DNA from: Vanessa cardui
Lineage: Eukaryota; Arthropoda; Insecta; Lepidoptera; Nymphalidae
NCBI RefSeq assembly: GCF_905220365.1
Contig: NC_061124.1
Location: forward strand, 5,396,501 to 5,460,500
DNA length: 64,000 nucleotides
Direction: 5' to 3'
The notes under the pieces were generated by a model that had not been told where the DNA came from, searched no databases, and was given only the letters and a program-made list of their open reading frames with translations. The translations under genes and the position numbers were made by a program. Position 1 is the stretch's first letter. Each line of letters opens with the position of its first letter. Shown in pieces: positions 41,455-51,907 of this stretch.

Positions 41455-41590
41455 CTCTTTATTATATCAGTTATCTACCAGTAAAAGCCCCGTCAAAATC
41501 GGTCCAGTCGATCCAGAGATTATCAACAAACATGCAGACAGACAGACAAAAATTGTAAAAAATGTTAATTTGGTACATATACCGTGTATA
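41455..41590 (+). repeat. Interspersed repeat remnant
   Basis: AAAGCCCCGTCAAAATCGGT, CCAGTCGATCCAGAGATTAT, ACATGCAGACAGACAGACAA resemble a ubiquitous lepidopteran non-autonomous repeat. No ends were identified. Confidence 0.4.
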
Positions 41591-42945
41591 CATACATATG
41601 TATGGATTAAAATAGGGCTATTTTAATATTACAAACAGACACTCCAATTTTATTATATGTATATATGTTCAACTTTAGGATATCACGTCTGCCGTACACA
41701 ACAACAAGATGTCACAAGATATCGTTCATAACACGGATTGAAAACCACTGTAATCTACACACAAAAAGGCAATGTCTTGATTAAGTGATTGTTTTTAAAC
41801 ACAGCTGAAATTAAGAAGTAGAAACTAGTTTTAATACAGGGACATTAAAAATAATCTCACGATTTTTGTGGTAAAGGAGATTGCTTAACCTCAGATTTCA
41901 GTCAAAATCTCATTCACTCACAAATATAGGTATATATAAAGTCACTTATAACATGTGCCCAAAATTAATTAATATATAAATAGACTACATTTTTTATATA
42001 TAATAGATATTATACAAAGTGCTTGTTTAAATCGTTTGTAACTTACAATTTAAAGGTACTTCAAAAAACGTGATTTTTTTTCTTTTCTAGAAAGTTTATT
42101 TATTGTTTTTTATTACTAGAACCTTTCGTAGTTTTCCGATTAACAGTTCATTGCGATAGGACTGAATGCATTTATTTAGGTAACTAATTAAATTATTGTG
42201 CAATTTTGTTTTAAGAAATCAGCGTATAATAGATTTTATATCAGGTGTTGTTTCTAAATTAAGACCTAGACCTAGATTCGAAGCCGATTAGTTAATTATT
42301 TGTGGCTAATTTATTTCATTGCGAAATATAAGACTTTGTTGATTGTAATTTGTAAGCATATCGAACAGTTAATAACGTATAATTACATATATATTTATAC
42401 TTATACACGTGTAATATAGGTAATGTATTACCATGAATTTTATTTACGCGTGAAACACTATTTTGATACGGGGACGACCTGTAAATGTCGCGTCAATATT
42501 TGGGTAAACCAATGAAGTCGAAAGAAGTTATTTATCAAAAATAATAATGTAGATAGTATGGCCGATGCAGATTGTAATTATCTCTGAAAACTTGAAACGA
42601 ATGAAATGTGATTATTCCTTTTGTAATGACTTTCGGTATAGCTGAATTTGACGCAGTCAAACATAGCTGATAAATTAATATTGGCTCAACCACGATCAGA
42701 GCAAATAATATACCGCTCAACAATGCCCTCGACAGTAAATTAACTTTCAAGAGACGCCCGAAATAACCAGATCGAGATGCAAATATTATTTTCAAAAAAA
42801 AAAAACCCACGATCTGATGTGTGTCGATTGAAACGAAGTGGCTTTCGCTATATTATGTCACAATGGAATAAATTAACGACGATGGAAAATAATTTACTGA
42901 CAATAAATAAAACTTTTGACAAAAATCCCGCGTTATATAAAACGA

Positions 42946-43318
42946 CTAGCGACCCGCCCCGGCTTCTCACAGGTGAAATGATATGACATCATACCTGCCA
43001 CAAGTACCAGTAGCAATACTAGTTACTTACTAGGATAGTCCCAGTTTCTGATTATAGCTGTAACTTGTTAATAATGAAATAATTAAACAAATATTTTTAT
43101 TTTATTTATTATGAAAAAAAAAAGAAATATTTCATCATAGTAGAAACTTCTAAAATTATCAATTTTGATTTCCTACATTGTCGATATTCAAAAACCTTCC
43201 TCTCGAATCACTCTGTCTATTTAAAAAACGCATCAAAATCCGTTGCGTAATTCTAAAGATCTAATATTAAGCATACATAGGGATAGACAGCTAAACGCGA
43301 CTTTGTTTAATACTATAT
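42946..43318 (-). repeat. Helitron-like repeat (family E copy 2)
   Basis: Reverse orientation: CTAGCGACCCGCCCCGGCTT at its 3' terminus, then CATCAAAATCCGTTGCGTAA and CTAAACGCGACTTTGTTTAA. CTAG plus GC hairpin end as in copy 1. Confidence 0.5.
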
Positions 43319-43717
43319 AATGATAATTAAACTGATATCAGAAATAAATGTAGAGAAAGAAAAAGAATGGTAAAGATCGCCTGGAGAGGGCATAACGCTT
43401 TTTTCTTACTTTTAGTAGTAATCGTTGTTCCAATAATATACACATAAATTGATTATCAATTAATACTCTATTCAATTATCATTTCAAATGATTCATCCTC
43501 CGATAAACTAAATATGAATGTTCAACACACATGTGATTACTATCAGATGACAATTAAATGATGTATTACCAAATATAACTTAGCTTTCTAAACACGATTT
43601 GAACGTGTGCATTAAGTGATATTTTATTCTCCGATCACACCGTTACAAATTGTCTAAACCATTAGTGTAATTGCACAAGCAAAATATAACACTATCAAAT
43701 TGTTGTTATAACAAGAA

Positions 43718-43945
43718 CTAGCGGCCCGGCCCGGCTTCGCATGACCGGACATAAGTTCTTTTTTATATTTAACAATCGTCGTTCTATTGCAACATATTCA
43801 TACAAAAACTTTAATAAATTATATACTTAAACCTTCCTTATAAACACCTCTGTCTATGAGTGAAAACCGCATGTAAATCCGTTCAGTAGTTTCGAAGTTC
43901 ATCGCGAACATACAGACATACAGACTTTGTTTTATAATATGTAGT
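43718..43945 (-). repeat. Helitron-like repeat (family E copy 3)
   Basis: CTAGCGGCCCGGCCCGGCTT terminus, body with CCGTTCAGTAGTTTCGAAGT and CATACAGACTTTGTTTTATA. A minus-strand open frame overlapping its right side is a by-product of the repeat. Confidence 0.5.
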
Positions 43946-44914
43946 GGTATGATGCAACGTTCGGTAATAATAGTGTTTGCTTTGGGGTCTAATCGCGTTT
44001 TGTATTCTGCGTTGATCCCGTATTCCCGCAATATTGCGTCTGTGAGCCTCCAAACAACGTTTAATTGACGTTCGTTTAAGCCCGCCATTGTCATGCTAAT
44101 CAGCCTAGCTGTGGTCTGACAATAAACCTAATTAAAACGTCACTTCACTTTTCGCTTATAACCGGATAATATAATAACGTCGATTGAATATTGTACGGCA
44201 GAAGACCTTATATAGATTGAATAAAATTAATTTAATTATCCACCTCTTTGTATTTTTACACGCTGTGTTTTAACTTTTCTCAAGAAGTTGGCAATTTACC
44301 AGAAGAAAATAATAAATTCTAAAGTTGTCATGTTCATTTATTATAGAGTGTAAAATTTGACATATTTATATGTTCATTTCATAGTTTTATATTGAAATTT
44401 AAAAATTAACACAATTAAATCAGTTTCTTAAGGTAACAAATCACTAAATAGGGGGATATAGTCTTTATTTGTATTCTGATAAGATATAAAATAGTTGATG
44501 CAACATACGCTGTACATATACACAAAGAATAACTAGCATTATTTTATCATTACCATTACTGAATATTAAATTTTCAGTGTAATTTAATTCAATGAATCTA
44601 TTTCAATTTCCCAATTGTTGATTGCGTACGTGAAACGTGTTTACAAAAGCTTAGCTCGCGTCACGTACGTGATGTAATTAGGATGATACTAATTCGTCCA
44701 GCGTTTACACAAACGAGTTGTAATGAAATAAGTCGTCGCCTTGGCCCAGACGTGATGTATCTTGGATGAAGACGAAATTGCTAGTAAAAATAAAAGGTTC
44801 AAATTACTGTTTTATTACTCAGTGTTGTTGGTTGACTTAGTTGAATAAGTTAGATCTGACTATAAAAAAAATATAAACGGTTTTACCGCTCTACACGCGT
44901 TTAATGTATAAATC

Positions 44915-45135
44915 GTTACCCACCATCATCCTCCTGCCCTTTTCCCAATTTTATTTGGGGTCGGCGCAGCATGTCTTCTCCTTCCATACTTCTCTGTCAG
45001 ACGTCATCTCACAAGTAACATTCTTTCTAACCATATCGTCTTTCACACAGTCCATCCGTTTTCTTGGTCGTCCTCTATCTCTATATCCATCCACATCCAT
45101 GCTCAAGGCCATATCATATCGTTACCCATATCACC
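44915..45135 (+). repeat. Interspersed repeat (family F)
   Basis: TACCCACCATCATCCTCCTG, CCCAATTTTATTTGGGGTCG, GCGCAGCATGTCTTCTCC, TTTCTTGGTCGTCCTCTATC: a block I recognise as widely dispersed in lepidopteran genomes. Class not certain. Confidence 0.5.
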
Positions 45136-45876
45136 ATTAATTAAAAAAAGTATCTCATTTCCTTCTCTGGGACTCAAACTATCTTCATATTAAAATTTCA
45201 ATCAAAATCGGTTCAACGGTTTGAGTTTGAACGGGTTGTTTGTTTAAATACGTCTAACAAATTGTTTTTGAAAAATTTACAATACTAGTATAGAGATAAC
45301 AATTATTTAAATTTTAACATTTAATATATAAAAATATATAAATATTTTATCATTACGTGATGTATATACGAAAAAGAAGTTTTTCTTTGGTATAGAAAAT
45401 TAAGGAAAAATATTTACATATATTTACTCATTTACTCATATATGATATTACATATATATACGATGTAAGTGCAAGTTTTCAATCAAGCCTTCTTTAATAT
45501 TTAAGGATTAAGCTGTGCAACTTTGCGTTATTGAAACTAGAACTTCACGTAATACTTTGAAAATGAAGTTGCAATAGCTATGAATCAAACACGTACCTCA
45601 TTAATAATGCATCCATATCAGTATGTTGCTAAAATTGAGAGTACATTGAAAACTCCCTGATATAATGCATAATATTCAATAACAGTTTGAAATAATTTTG
45701 TCTTAAATTTTCGCGATTATTACACATTTAAATAAAACTAATTATAACGGATGAATCGCGTATATTAATTATTTTTAAAACATCCCGACGTTTCGAGCAC
45801 TTTGCAGTGTTCTTGGTCACGGGTAGACTAAGATGACATTCGTCTATTTGAAGAACAAAGGAAATATTATTAACAA

Positions 45877-46908
45877 CTACCGCCAACGATTTCTCAATTG
45901 ATATCTTGAGTAACGTTCCGGTTGTACGCAGAAGGCACTAACTGTGTCTTTAGGTCTTGCAGTCTGTTGGATTTGGGATTTCAAATTTTTAATAAGTGGA
46001 TCCCAGGTGTTAGAAAGTCTCCAACCATCTTCTCTATTCAAGTTCGGATGTTTTTGAATTTCAATAGCCTCGCGTATCATTCTAGGAATGAATCTGTGTT
46101 CTCTAGCGAGGATCTGTGGTTTATCAAATCGGATAAAATGGTTAGGTTTATCCAGAGCATGTTCACAGACTGCAGACTTAGAAGAACGCCTATTTTTGAC
46201 ATCTCCTATATGTTCCTTGACCCTGGTACCGATACTTCTCTTTGTTTGGCCTATGTAAGATAAACCACACTCACATTCGAGTTTATATACTCCTGCAGTT
46301 TGTAAGGGAATATTACTCTTGATAGGTCTCAAGAACTGGCTCACTTTCTTATGAGGCTTGTAAACGGTTTTAATTGAAGCTCGCTTCAAGATGTTGCCAA
46401 TCCTGTCTGTAACTCCCTTCACATATGGTAGAAGTGCAGGTTGTCGCTCAACTGTGGGTGGCTTGATACGGCTTCTGCAATGCTGGCGAGGCACGGGCAG
46501 CTTGTTCTGGTGGAGTGCAAGCTTGACCTGACGTAGCTCGTCCTCTAGGTGTTCAGCATCGCAGAGATGGTGGGCTCTCTGAAACAAAGATTTGCCAACG
46601 GTAGCTAACTGGCTAGGGTGGTGGTGCGAGTCACCATTGAGGTATTTGTTGGTGTGTGTGGGTTTCCTATAAACTGTGTGACTTAATGTATTGTCAGGAT
46701 TCTTGATAATAAGGATGTCAAGGAAAGCTAAAGAATTATTTGCCTCTAATTCCATAGTAAATTGAATGTTTTTATTTATAGAATTAAGATGTACTATGTA
46801 TGAATTAAGATGTAATAGAGAAGATGGTTGGAGACTTTCTAACACCTGGGATCCACTTATTAAAAATTTGAAATCCCAAATCCAACAGACTGCAAGACCT
46901 AAAGACAC
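45877..46908 (-). pseudogene. Penelope RT C-terminus plus GIY-YIG endonuclease
   Basis: A 343-codon open frame. About the first 40 residues are antisense of the inverted arm plus junction filler, not element protein. Genuine sequence starts near INKNIQFTMELEANNSLAFL, the thumb-side end of a Penelope reverse transcriptase with DILI and TVYRKPTHTNKYL. A Cys/His linker follows, then the GIY-YIG nuclease: GVYKLECECGLSYIGQTKR (GVY and YIG), R and E/H residues in the following helices, and EHALDKPNHFI. Catalytic RT motifs are absent, so it cannot retrotranspose alone. In complete elements the RT and nuclease act on chromatin in the nucleus to copy RNA into DNA at nicked targets. Confidence 0.85.
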
Positions 46909-47121
46909 AGTTAGTGCCTTCTGCGTACAACCGGAACGTTACTCAAGATATCAATTGAGAAATCGTTGGCGGTAGTTGTTAATAATATTTCCTTTGTTCT
47001 TCAAATAGACGAATGTCATCTTAGTCTACCCGTGACCACGAACACTGCAAAGTGCTCGAAACGTCGGGATGTTTTAAAAATAATTAATATACGCGATTCA
47101 TCCGTTATAATTAGTTTTATT
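46814..47121 (+). repeat. Inverted second 3' end of the Penelope element
   Basis: Plus-strand copy of the element's last 308 bp. It encodes the same C-terminal residues (NREDGWRLSNTWDPLIKNLK ... YQLRNRWR, stop) followed by the 3' UTR with GTCTACCC, the hammerhead-like block (47029-47068) and ATTAATATACGCGATTCATC. Exact reverse complement of 45731-46038 except at 47039 (C, where the other arm implies A). Confidence 0.85.
47029..47068 (+). ncRNA. Hammerhead-ribozyme-like motif
   Basis: CCC (47029-47031) and GGG (47066-47068) can pair as stem I. GTGACCAC takes the place of the CUGAUGA core strand. GAACACT/AGTGCTC pair around a GCAA tetraloop as stem II (one A-C mismatch). GAAACGTC follows, in which ACGT is the minimal stem III and C the cleavage position. 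Hammerheads with very short stem III are known from Penelope-like elements. The first core strand departs from consensus, so activity is doubtful. Confidence 0.4.
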
Positions 47122-47814
47122 GAAATAATTTGTTCTCAACTTAAAATTAAATATAAACTTTGTTCTAGCTATACTCCGAAACTTCACTTTCTTTTCAACT
47201 TCGTGTTATCGTATAAAAACTGTTCAAACTACAAACTATGGTATTAAAATTAATGGAAATTTTCAAGCTTACGGCAAGTGGGTTGCGGTGCAACTTGCTG
47301 CGTTCGTACTTGATATTGAGAACGAGTTACGAACTAGGCTTATATCGTTAACTGCATTGTTCTAGTTAATTTTTAAACAAAGCATCGCTACGTTTTATTA
47401 TTCCCTGTGTTGGGAAATTTTTTAACAAACAAACGCTCGTTTCTATATTTGTTTGGGCGATAACTTATATTTAATTTACGAATCTTATGTTTCGCCCGAG
47501 AAAGTTTTAGAAAATAAATTAGTGCTTACGACTTTGCTTATGAACGTTGTTCAGTAGGTACGTGATTAATTAAACAGTATTTAACTCTTTCTGTCATATT
47601 TAGATTTGACATTTGAAAGAAAAGGACACATCGTTGTTTAACTACTCAAACTGAATTAAAGATGAAAAATATATGCATATTTCAAAATATACTGCCTTAC
47701 TCTACTATACTTACTCATAAGACAAAAAGATAAAAATACATAAGATAAAAATAAAAGTCTTTCTCAAGTATTATGGCGTACCAAGGAAAATAGGAATTCA
47801 TTTTAATATCAATA

Positions 47815-48080
47815 CATAGTACAAAACAAAGTCGCTTACCGCTGTCTGTCCCTACGTATGCTTAATTCTTTAAAATTACGTAACGGATTTTGATGCGGTT
47901 GTTTTAATAGTTAGAATGATTCGACGGAAAGGTTTTTGTACATAATACATGGACGATATAGTAAAGAAACACTGATAATTTTAGTAGTTTCTAATGTGAT
48001 TTCGTATATAAACAAATTCTGTAGAATATTTACAATCTGTATTGCACTCTAAGCTGTGCTAAGACGGGACCTGTCGCTAG
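47815..48080 (+). repeat. Helitron-like repeat (family E copy 4)
   Basis: ACAAAGTCGCTTACCGCTGT, CTGTCCCTACGTATGCTTAA, GTAACGGATTTTGATGCGGT, and end AAGACGGGACCTGTCGCTAG. Confidence 0.5.
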
Positions 48081-48436
48081 TGTATATATGTAGGTATAAA
48101 AGATATCTTATAATTATGGTAATAAAATCATCAGTTACAACGTTGCTTCTCTATTTAAATAAGAGTAATTAGTTTTCATAATTAAACGAGACAGTTGTTA
48201 TTATATCTTAAACGAAAACTATTTTAAAAGCTGCAACACTGAGTGATAAATGAATAAAGAAGAAGTTATAACTTCTTCTTGAAACTTAATAGGAGCGTAT
48301 GTTGTTTGAAAAGTTTGTTTAAGGAAATGAATAAAGGAGAAGGCAACCATTACTCTCAACTTAAAACATGAACTCTATAAAAAAATTTAAAAAACAGTCT
48401 TAAATTTGACGTACAATTAACACTATTAACACCACA

Positions 48437-48731
48437 ATTACTTGGTAGGAGGGCTTTGTGCAAGCCCGTCTGGGTAGGTACCACCCACTCATCAGTTATT
48501 CTACCGCCAAATAACAGTACTCAGTATTGTTGTGTTCCGGTTGGAAGGGTGAGTGAGCCAGTGTAAGTACAGGCACAAGGGACATAACATCTTAGTTACG
48601 AAGGTTGGTGGCACAATGACGATGTAAGGAATAGTTAATATTTCTTGCAGCGTCATTGTTTATGGGTGATGGTGACCACTTACCATCAGGTGGCCTATAT
48701 GCTCTTCCGCCAACTTATACAATAAAAAAAA
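48437..48731 (+). repeat. LINE-like 3' end (family C), best preserved
   Basis: AATTACTTGGTAGGAGGGCT, CCGTCTGGGTAGGTACCACC, GTGTTCCGGTTGGAAGGGTG, GGTGACCACTTACCATCAGG, ending in an A-rich tail (AATAAAAAAAA). Confidence 0.72.
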
Positions 48732-51587
48732 CACGATTTATTTTATTGATCTTATGAAAAATCTAGCGTAAATAGTGAATATTATGTATCTTTATTACTA
48801 TCTCAACATCCCTTAAGTATCATTAGTTCATTGTTTGCAATTACATTATATCGTACGTAATATACTGATAAGTATAAAAAGTACGAGATATATGACGTAA
48901 CAAGAATAATGCGGGTCCTATCCATTTTTAATATCCATCAAAGGTCAGTAGGACATAAAGTACATACGATTCTTTTGTGATGAGGACCTTTCATTTGTGT
49001 AGTAATAAGGAAATGTGTATTTTCTTTGTTTATAAAAGAAACATTCTAACAGATTCGTATATTTCGGAACGTATTGCAGTAATACGAACAAAGCCCAGTA
49101 TACAAAGTCGAGGAGACATGATCTGCGTTTATTAAGATGTTTATTATACATTTGTGGTTGCTAGCCCTGACTTACTTATCGCAACTAATTGTATTAAAGT
49201 ATCTGGACCAAACAGTGGGTCTGTTTAGTTGTTAATATCAATTATATTATAATTTCGTACCTGCATATAAGTTAGGTTTCTTGCGGTTTTATACGAGTTG
49301 AAATATAAAGGCCCACCTTTAAGGTAAGGTAATAATAAGAAGGAGTCTTGTGTCGCTAATATTTATTTTCTTTTATTTCATTATCATAAAATCTTGTAGT
49401 ATATATTGGCGCTTTGTTCTAATCCATCTATGGTTAATATTTGTTTCTGCTCCAATATCTTTTAATGCTCGAAATTACTACCTTCAACTGACAGGGTCAC
49501 CTACATATTAAATATAACATATTCCATTCAAAAAATAATTATTTGAATTACTTAACAAACGAATAAGATTTTTATAACAATCATTTGAGGTTTCGTTAAT
49601 ATCGAACAGGCCAATCACTTAAACTTTTTGATATTGAAACATTCGAGTATAATAATTGAGGCGTGAAAAGGGGACAAACAAAAACCTACGTTTATTTTTA
49701 TTGTTATTATATTATTACGTTGAAATAATTTGTATCATTACGTTGAAGTTATTCCAAATAGAAGTGTACTGAGAATTGTTATCGCGGTGTTTTTTATGTT
49801 ATATGTTTTGTAATAAATTGTATATCATCTCGTATAAAAACAAACTTTTGAAATCTAAATTTCTAAAATGGACATTAAACGTGTATGAAAATCTAACAAG
49901 CTATTTATTATATATGGTATTCAATCTGAAACTACCATCAGAATCAGCCTTGGTTTGGATTGTAGATACGAACGTGAATAATTAGCAAGACATTCAATTA
50001 ATGATCTCAGGACTTTATCGAACATAATGTCGGCTGTAAATTATTTTCCATTGTCAGGTTAGGTGCCTTTTGTTTTTACCTTACCTAGTCTAAGAGCAAT
50101 TGGCATCTTGGTGATATATCTAAGACTACCATCGATCCACCAAAAAATATAGTCACACATAATGTAACGATGTAAATAAATTAATTAATCTACTAAAAAC
50201 CTCTTTTGTTCCATCGTCGTTGTTAGTTAACATGTTTTTAAATAATAAGTTAGGAATACAAAGAAGGCTAGAATAATTTTATACTGTTTTTCTCTTAAGA
50301 ATAATGCATTTTCCAACGAAGTCCGTTGCATAAGTCTTTGTGCTTATCAACGCCTAGCGACGTGGAATAAAATAAATAAGAAAAACTATACACGAACAAT
50401 TTAAAAATTTATATACAAAAGATTCACCGTATTCATTTCGTATAAATAAATTATGATCAGCGAAGATATCCTTAAAATAATTTGCCTTTAACAACGTATT
50501 AATAAAAATCAATTTTTTAATTTTTAATTGTAAGTCATTAACGAATAAGGATTTAAGTACAATAAATCGTATCGCAATATTTATAATCATACAGTTTTTT
50601 AAAAATATTTGAATACTAATAAAATAGCTATTTCTCGTATAACAACAATAACATATTGTCTTAATTCCAACGATCTTGCGTCTCTTTCTTTATTGTAATT
50701 AAATAAGAAGTATTTTCCAATTCGAGTAATGCTAAAGGAATTGAGTCAGTATCGACGAAATGAATTTCAATCCTTAAAGCCATCTGGAAGCAAGGAGAAA
50801 AATTCTGAACAAGTATGTCAAGAAAATCGGCTTAAGAATCTTTGAAGTGAAAACATGTTCGTACTTTGGAAATGTGCAAGTATTTTATTATAACTCATAA
50901 AATTCTGCGCATACTATCAAATAAAAATGCACATAAATGTTTTTTTAATTTCTTGTTTTATTTTTATTATTTATTATTATTATTATTTTCATTTTTAATT
51001 CAATTGTTTGCCTACTATAATTTATCATGTATTGTGTATGTATTTTAAAATATATTTAGCGATCTGTTTAAATAATTTTTTTTATAAAATATCATTGTTA
51101 GATTCCTTCGGAAGAACACTGAAGTCTGCAATAAGTTATACGTAGATAATTTATCTAGTTCAGACACGGATGCTATATTTGAATTTGTTAGATTAAATTT
51201 TATATTGTATCTGTTTAATTGAAGTAGAGAAACAGAGAGAGAGAGTGAGGGGGAAAAAAATAAAGTATCATATCAATTTATTTAATGCTATAATTTCCTT
51301 TTTCGAATTTATAATATTAGCATAGATTTTGGTAAATTTGGTCATTTTTCTAATGGTTATTTTGTTGTAGAAGAGGACATAAATCATTTTTGAAAAAATA
51401 AAAATATATTCATCTGTATACGCAAAATGTTGATAACTTATACCCCATAATAACTGAGATACTATTTTCTCTCTGAAGAAATGAAAGATTCCCAGAGGAT
51501 TATTATGAACGAATGAAGTCGTGATACAGCAATATTCTCGTATTACGAGTTAGACTGTTTGTTCATATATTTCTGTTATTGTTTCAG

Positions 51588-51669
51588 AGATGCGATGTGT
51601 GTGAAATCGTAGCAGCCTTCGGGAATTTACTTCGTTGAAAATCGGCAATGCTTCATTGATACAGTGAAA
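51588..51669 (+). other. 5' UTR segment of the NRF-6-like gene with three upstream ORFs
   Basis: A pyrimidine-rich acceptor (TTCTGTTATTGTTTCAG, AG at 51586-51587) suggests that a separate upstream exon joins here. Before the main ATG there are three short upstream frames: 51590-51604 (ATG..TGA), 51595-51612 (ATG..TAG) and 51648-51659 (ATG..TGA). They could restrain translation of the main frame. Confidence 0.45.
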
Positions 51670-51907
51670 ATGTATGTTACAAATATGTTTTACGTGACAT
51701 TGTTTGTGCTGGTGAGTGTTGTTAGTGGGGATGTGAACTCCACGGAGGGCGTGAGTGCGTCTCGCATGGCGTGGATGAAGGGTTTGCTGGAGCACCACGA
51801 CTGGATAAACATATTGAATGCGAATCATTCATTGCCGGAGCAGTGTGAAGCCGATTTGAGGCAGTACATCACTGCTTTGAATCAAGGACTGCTATGGGCT
51901 TCTAAAA
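51670..51907 (+). CDS. NRF-6-like membrane acyltransferase, first coding exon
   Basis: 238 nt from ATG in context GTGAAAATGT to donor GTAAGT, ending with the first base of a codon. Encodes a hydrophobic signal peptide (MYVTNMFYVTLFVLVSVVSG), an Asn-rich spacer with possible N-glycosylation (NHS), and EQCEADLRQYITALNQGLLW then ASK. A Cys followed by DLxxYxxALxxGxxWA is the start of the NRF N-terminal domain in nose-resistant-to-fluoxetine-type proteins. These carry an extracellular NRF domain and a multi-pass acyltransferase-3 region and take part in lipid or small-molecule transport across epithelia. The next codon would read ATG with an exon beginning TG, matching the family's WAxKM. The later exons were not found in the window. 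The identification rests on this short motif and the signal peptide. Confidence 0.7.

Larger units (their letters stand above)
45699..47119 (-). mobile_element. Young foldback Penelope-like retroelement
   Basis: Bounded by a 12-bp duplication TTGAAATAATTT (45687-45698 and 47120-47131). The main copy runs on the minus strand and is truncated at its 5' side inside the reverse transcriptase. At that breakpoint it is joined to an inverted copy of its own 3' end. Arms 45731-46038 and 46814-47121 are both 308 bp and differ at one base that I could see. The 775-bp loop holds the rest of the coding region. A small direct duplication GAATTAAGATGTA (46781-46793, 46802-46814) marks the junction, as if the reverse transcriptase slipped there. 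Confidence 0.85.
24720..51587. other. 26.9-kb stretch without a recognisable host gene
   Basis: No exon with family similarity and splice signals was found on either strand. Named contents: repeats (24995, 25094, 27222, 28235, 28916, 30349, 34318, 35046, 35495, 35687, 38505, 39131, 39881, 41455, 42946, 43718, 44915, 47815, 48437), a Penelope element (45699-47119) and a promoter-like block at 25.86-26.04 kb. The remainder, for example 30.6-34.3 kb, 36-38.5 kb and 49-51.5 kb, is AT-rich with nothing I recognise. The region could be intergenic or a 5' intron of the NRF-6-like gene, whose exon at 51588 appears to begin with an acceptor. Confidence 0.6.

Noticed and set aside
43819..44094. 91-codon minus-strand frame
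   Set aside because: Largely overlaps the Helitron-like family E repeat and has no recognisable domain.
46766..46975. Separate small plus-strand gene encoding NREDGWRLSNTWDPL
   Set aside because: It is the inverted duplicate of the Penelope C-terminus, not an independent gene.
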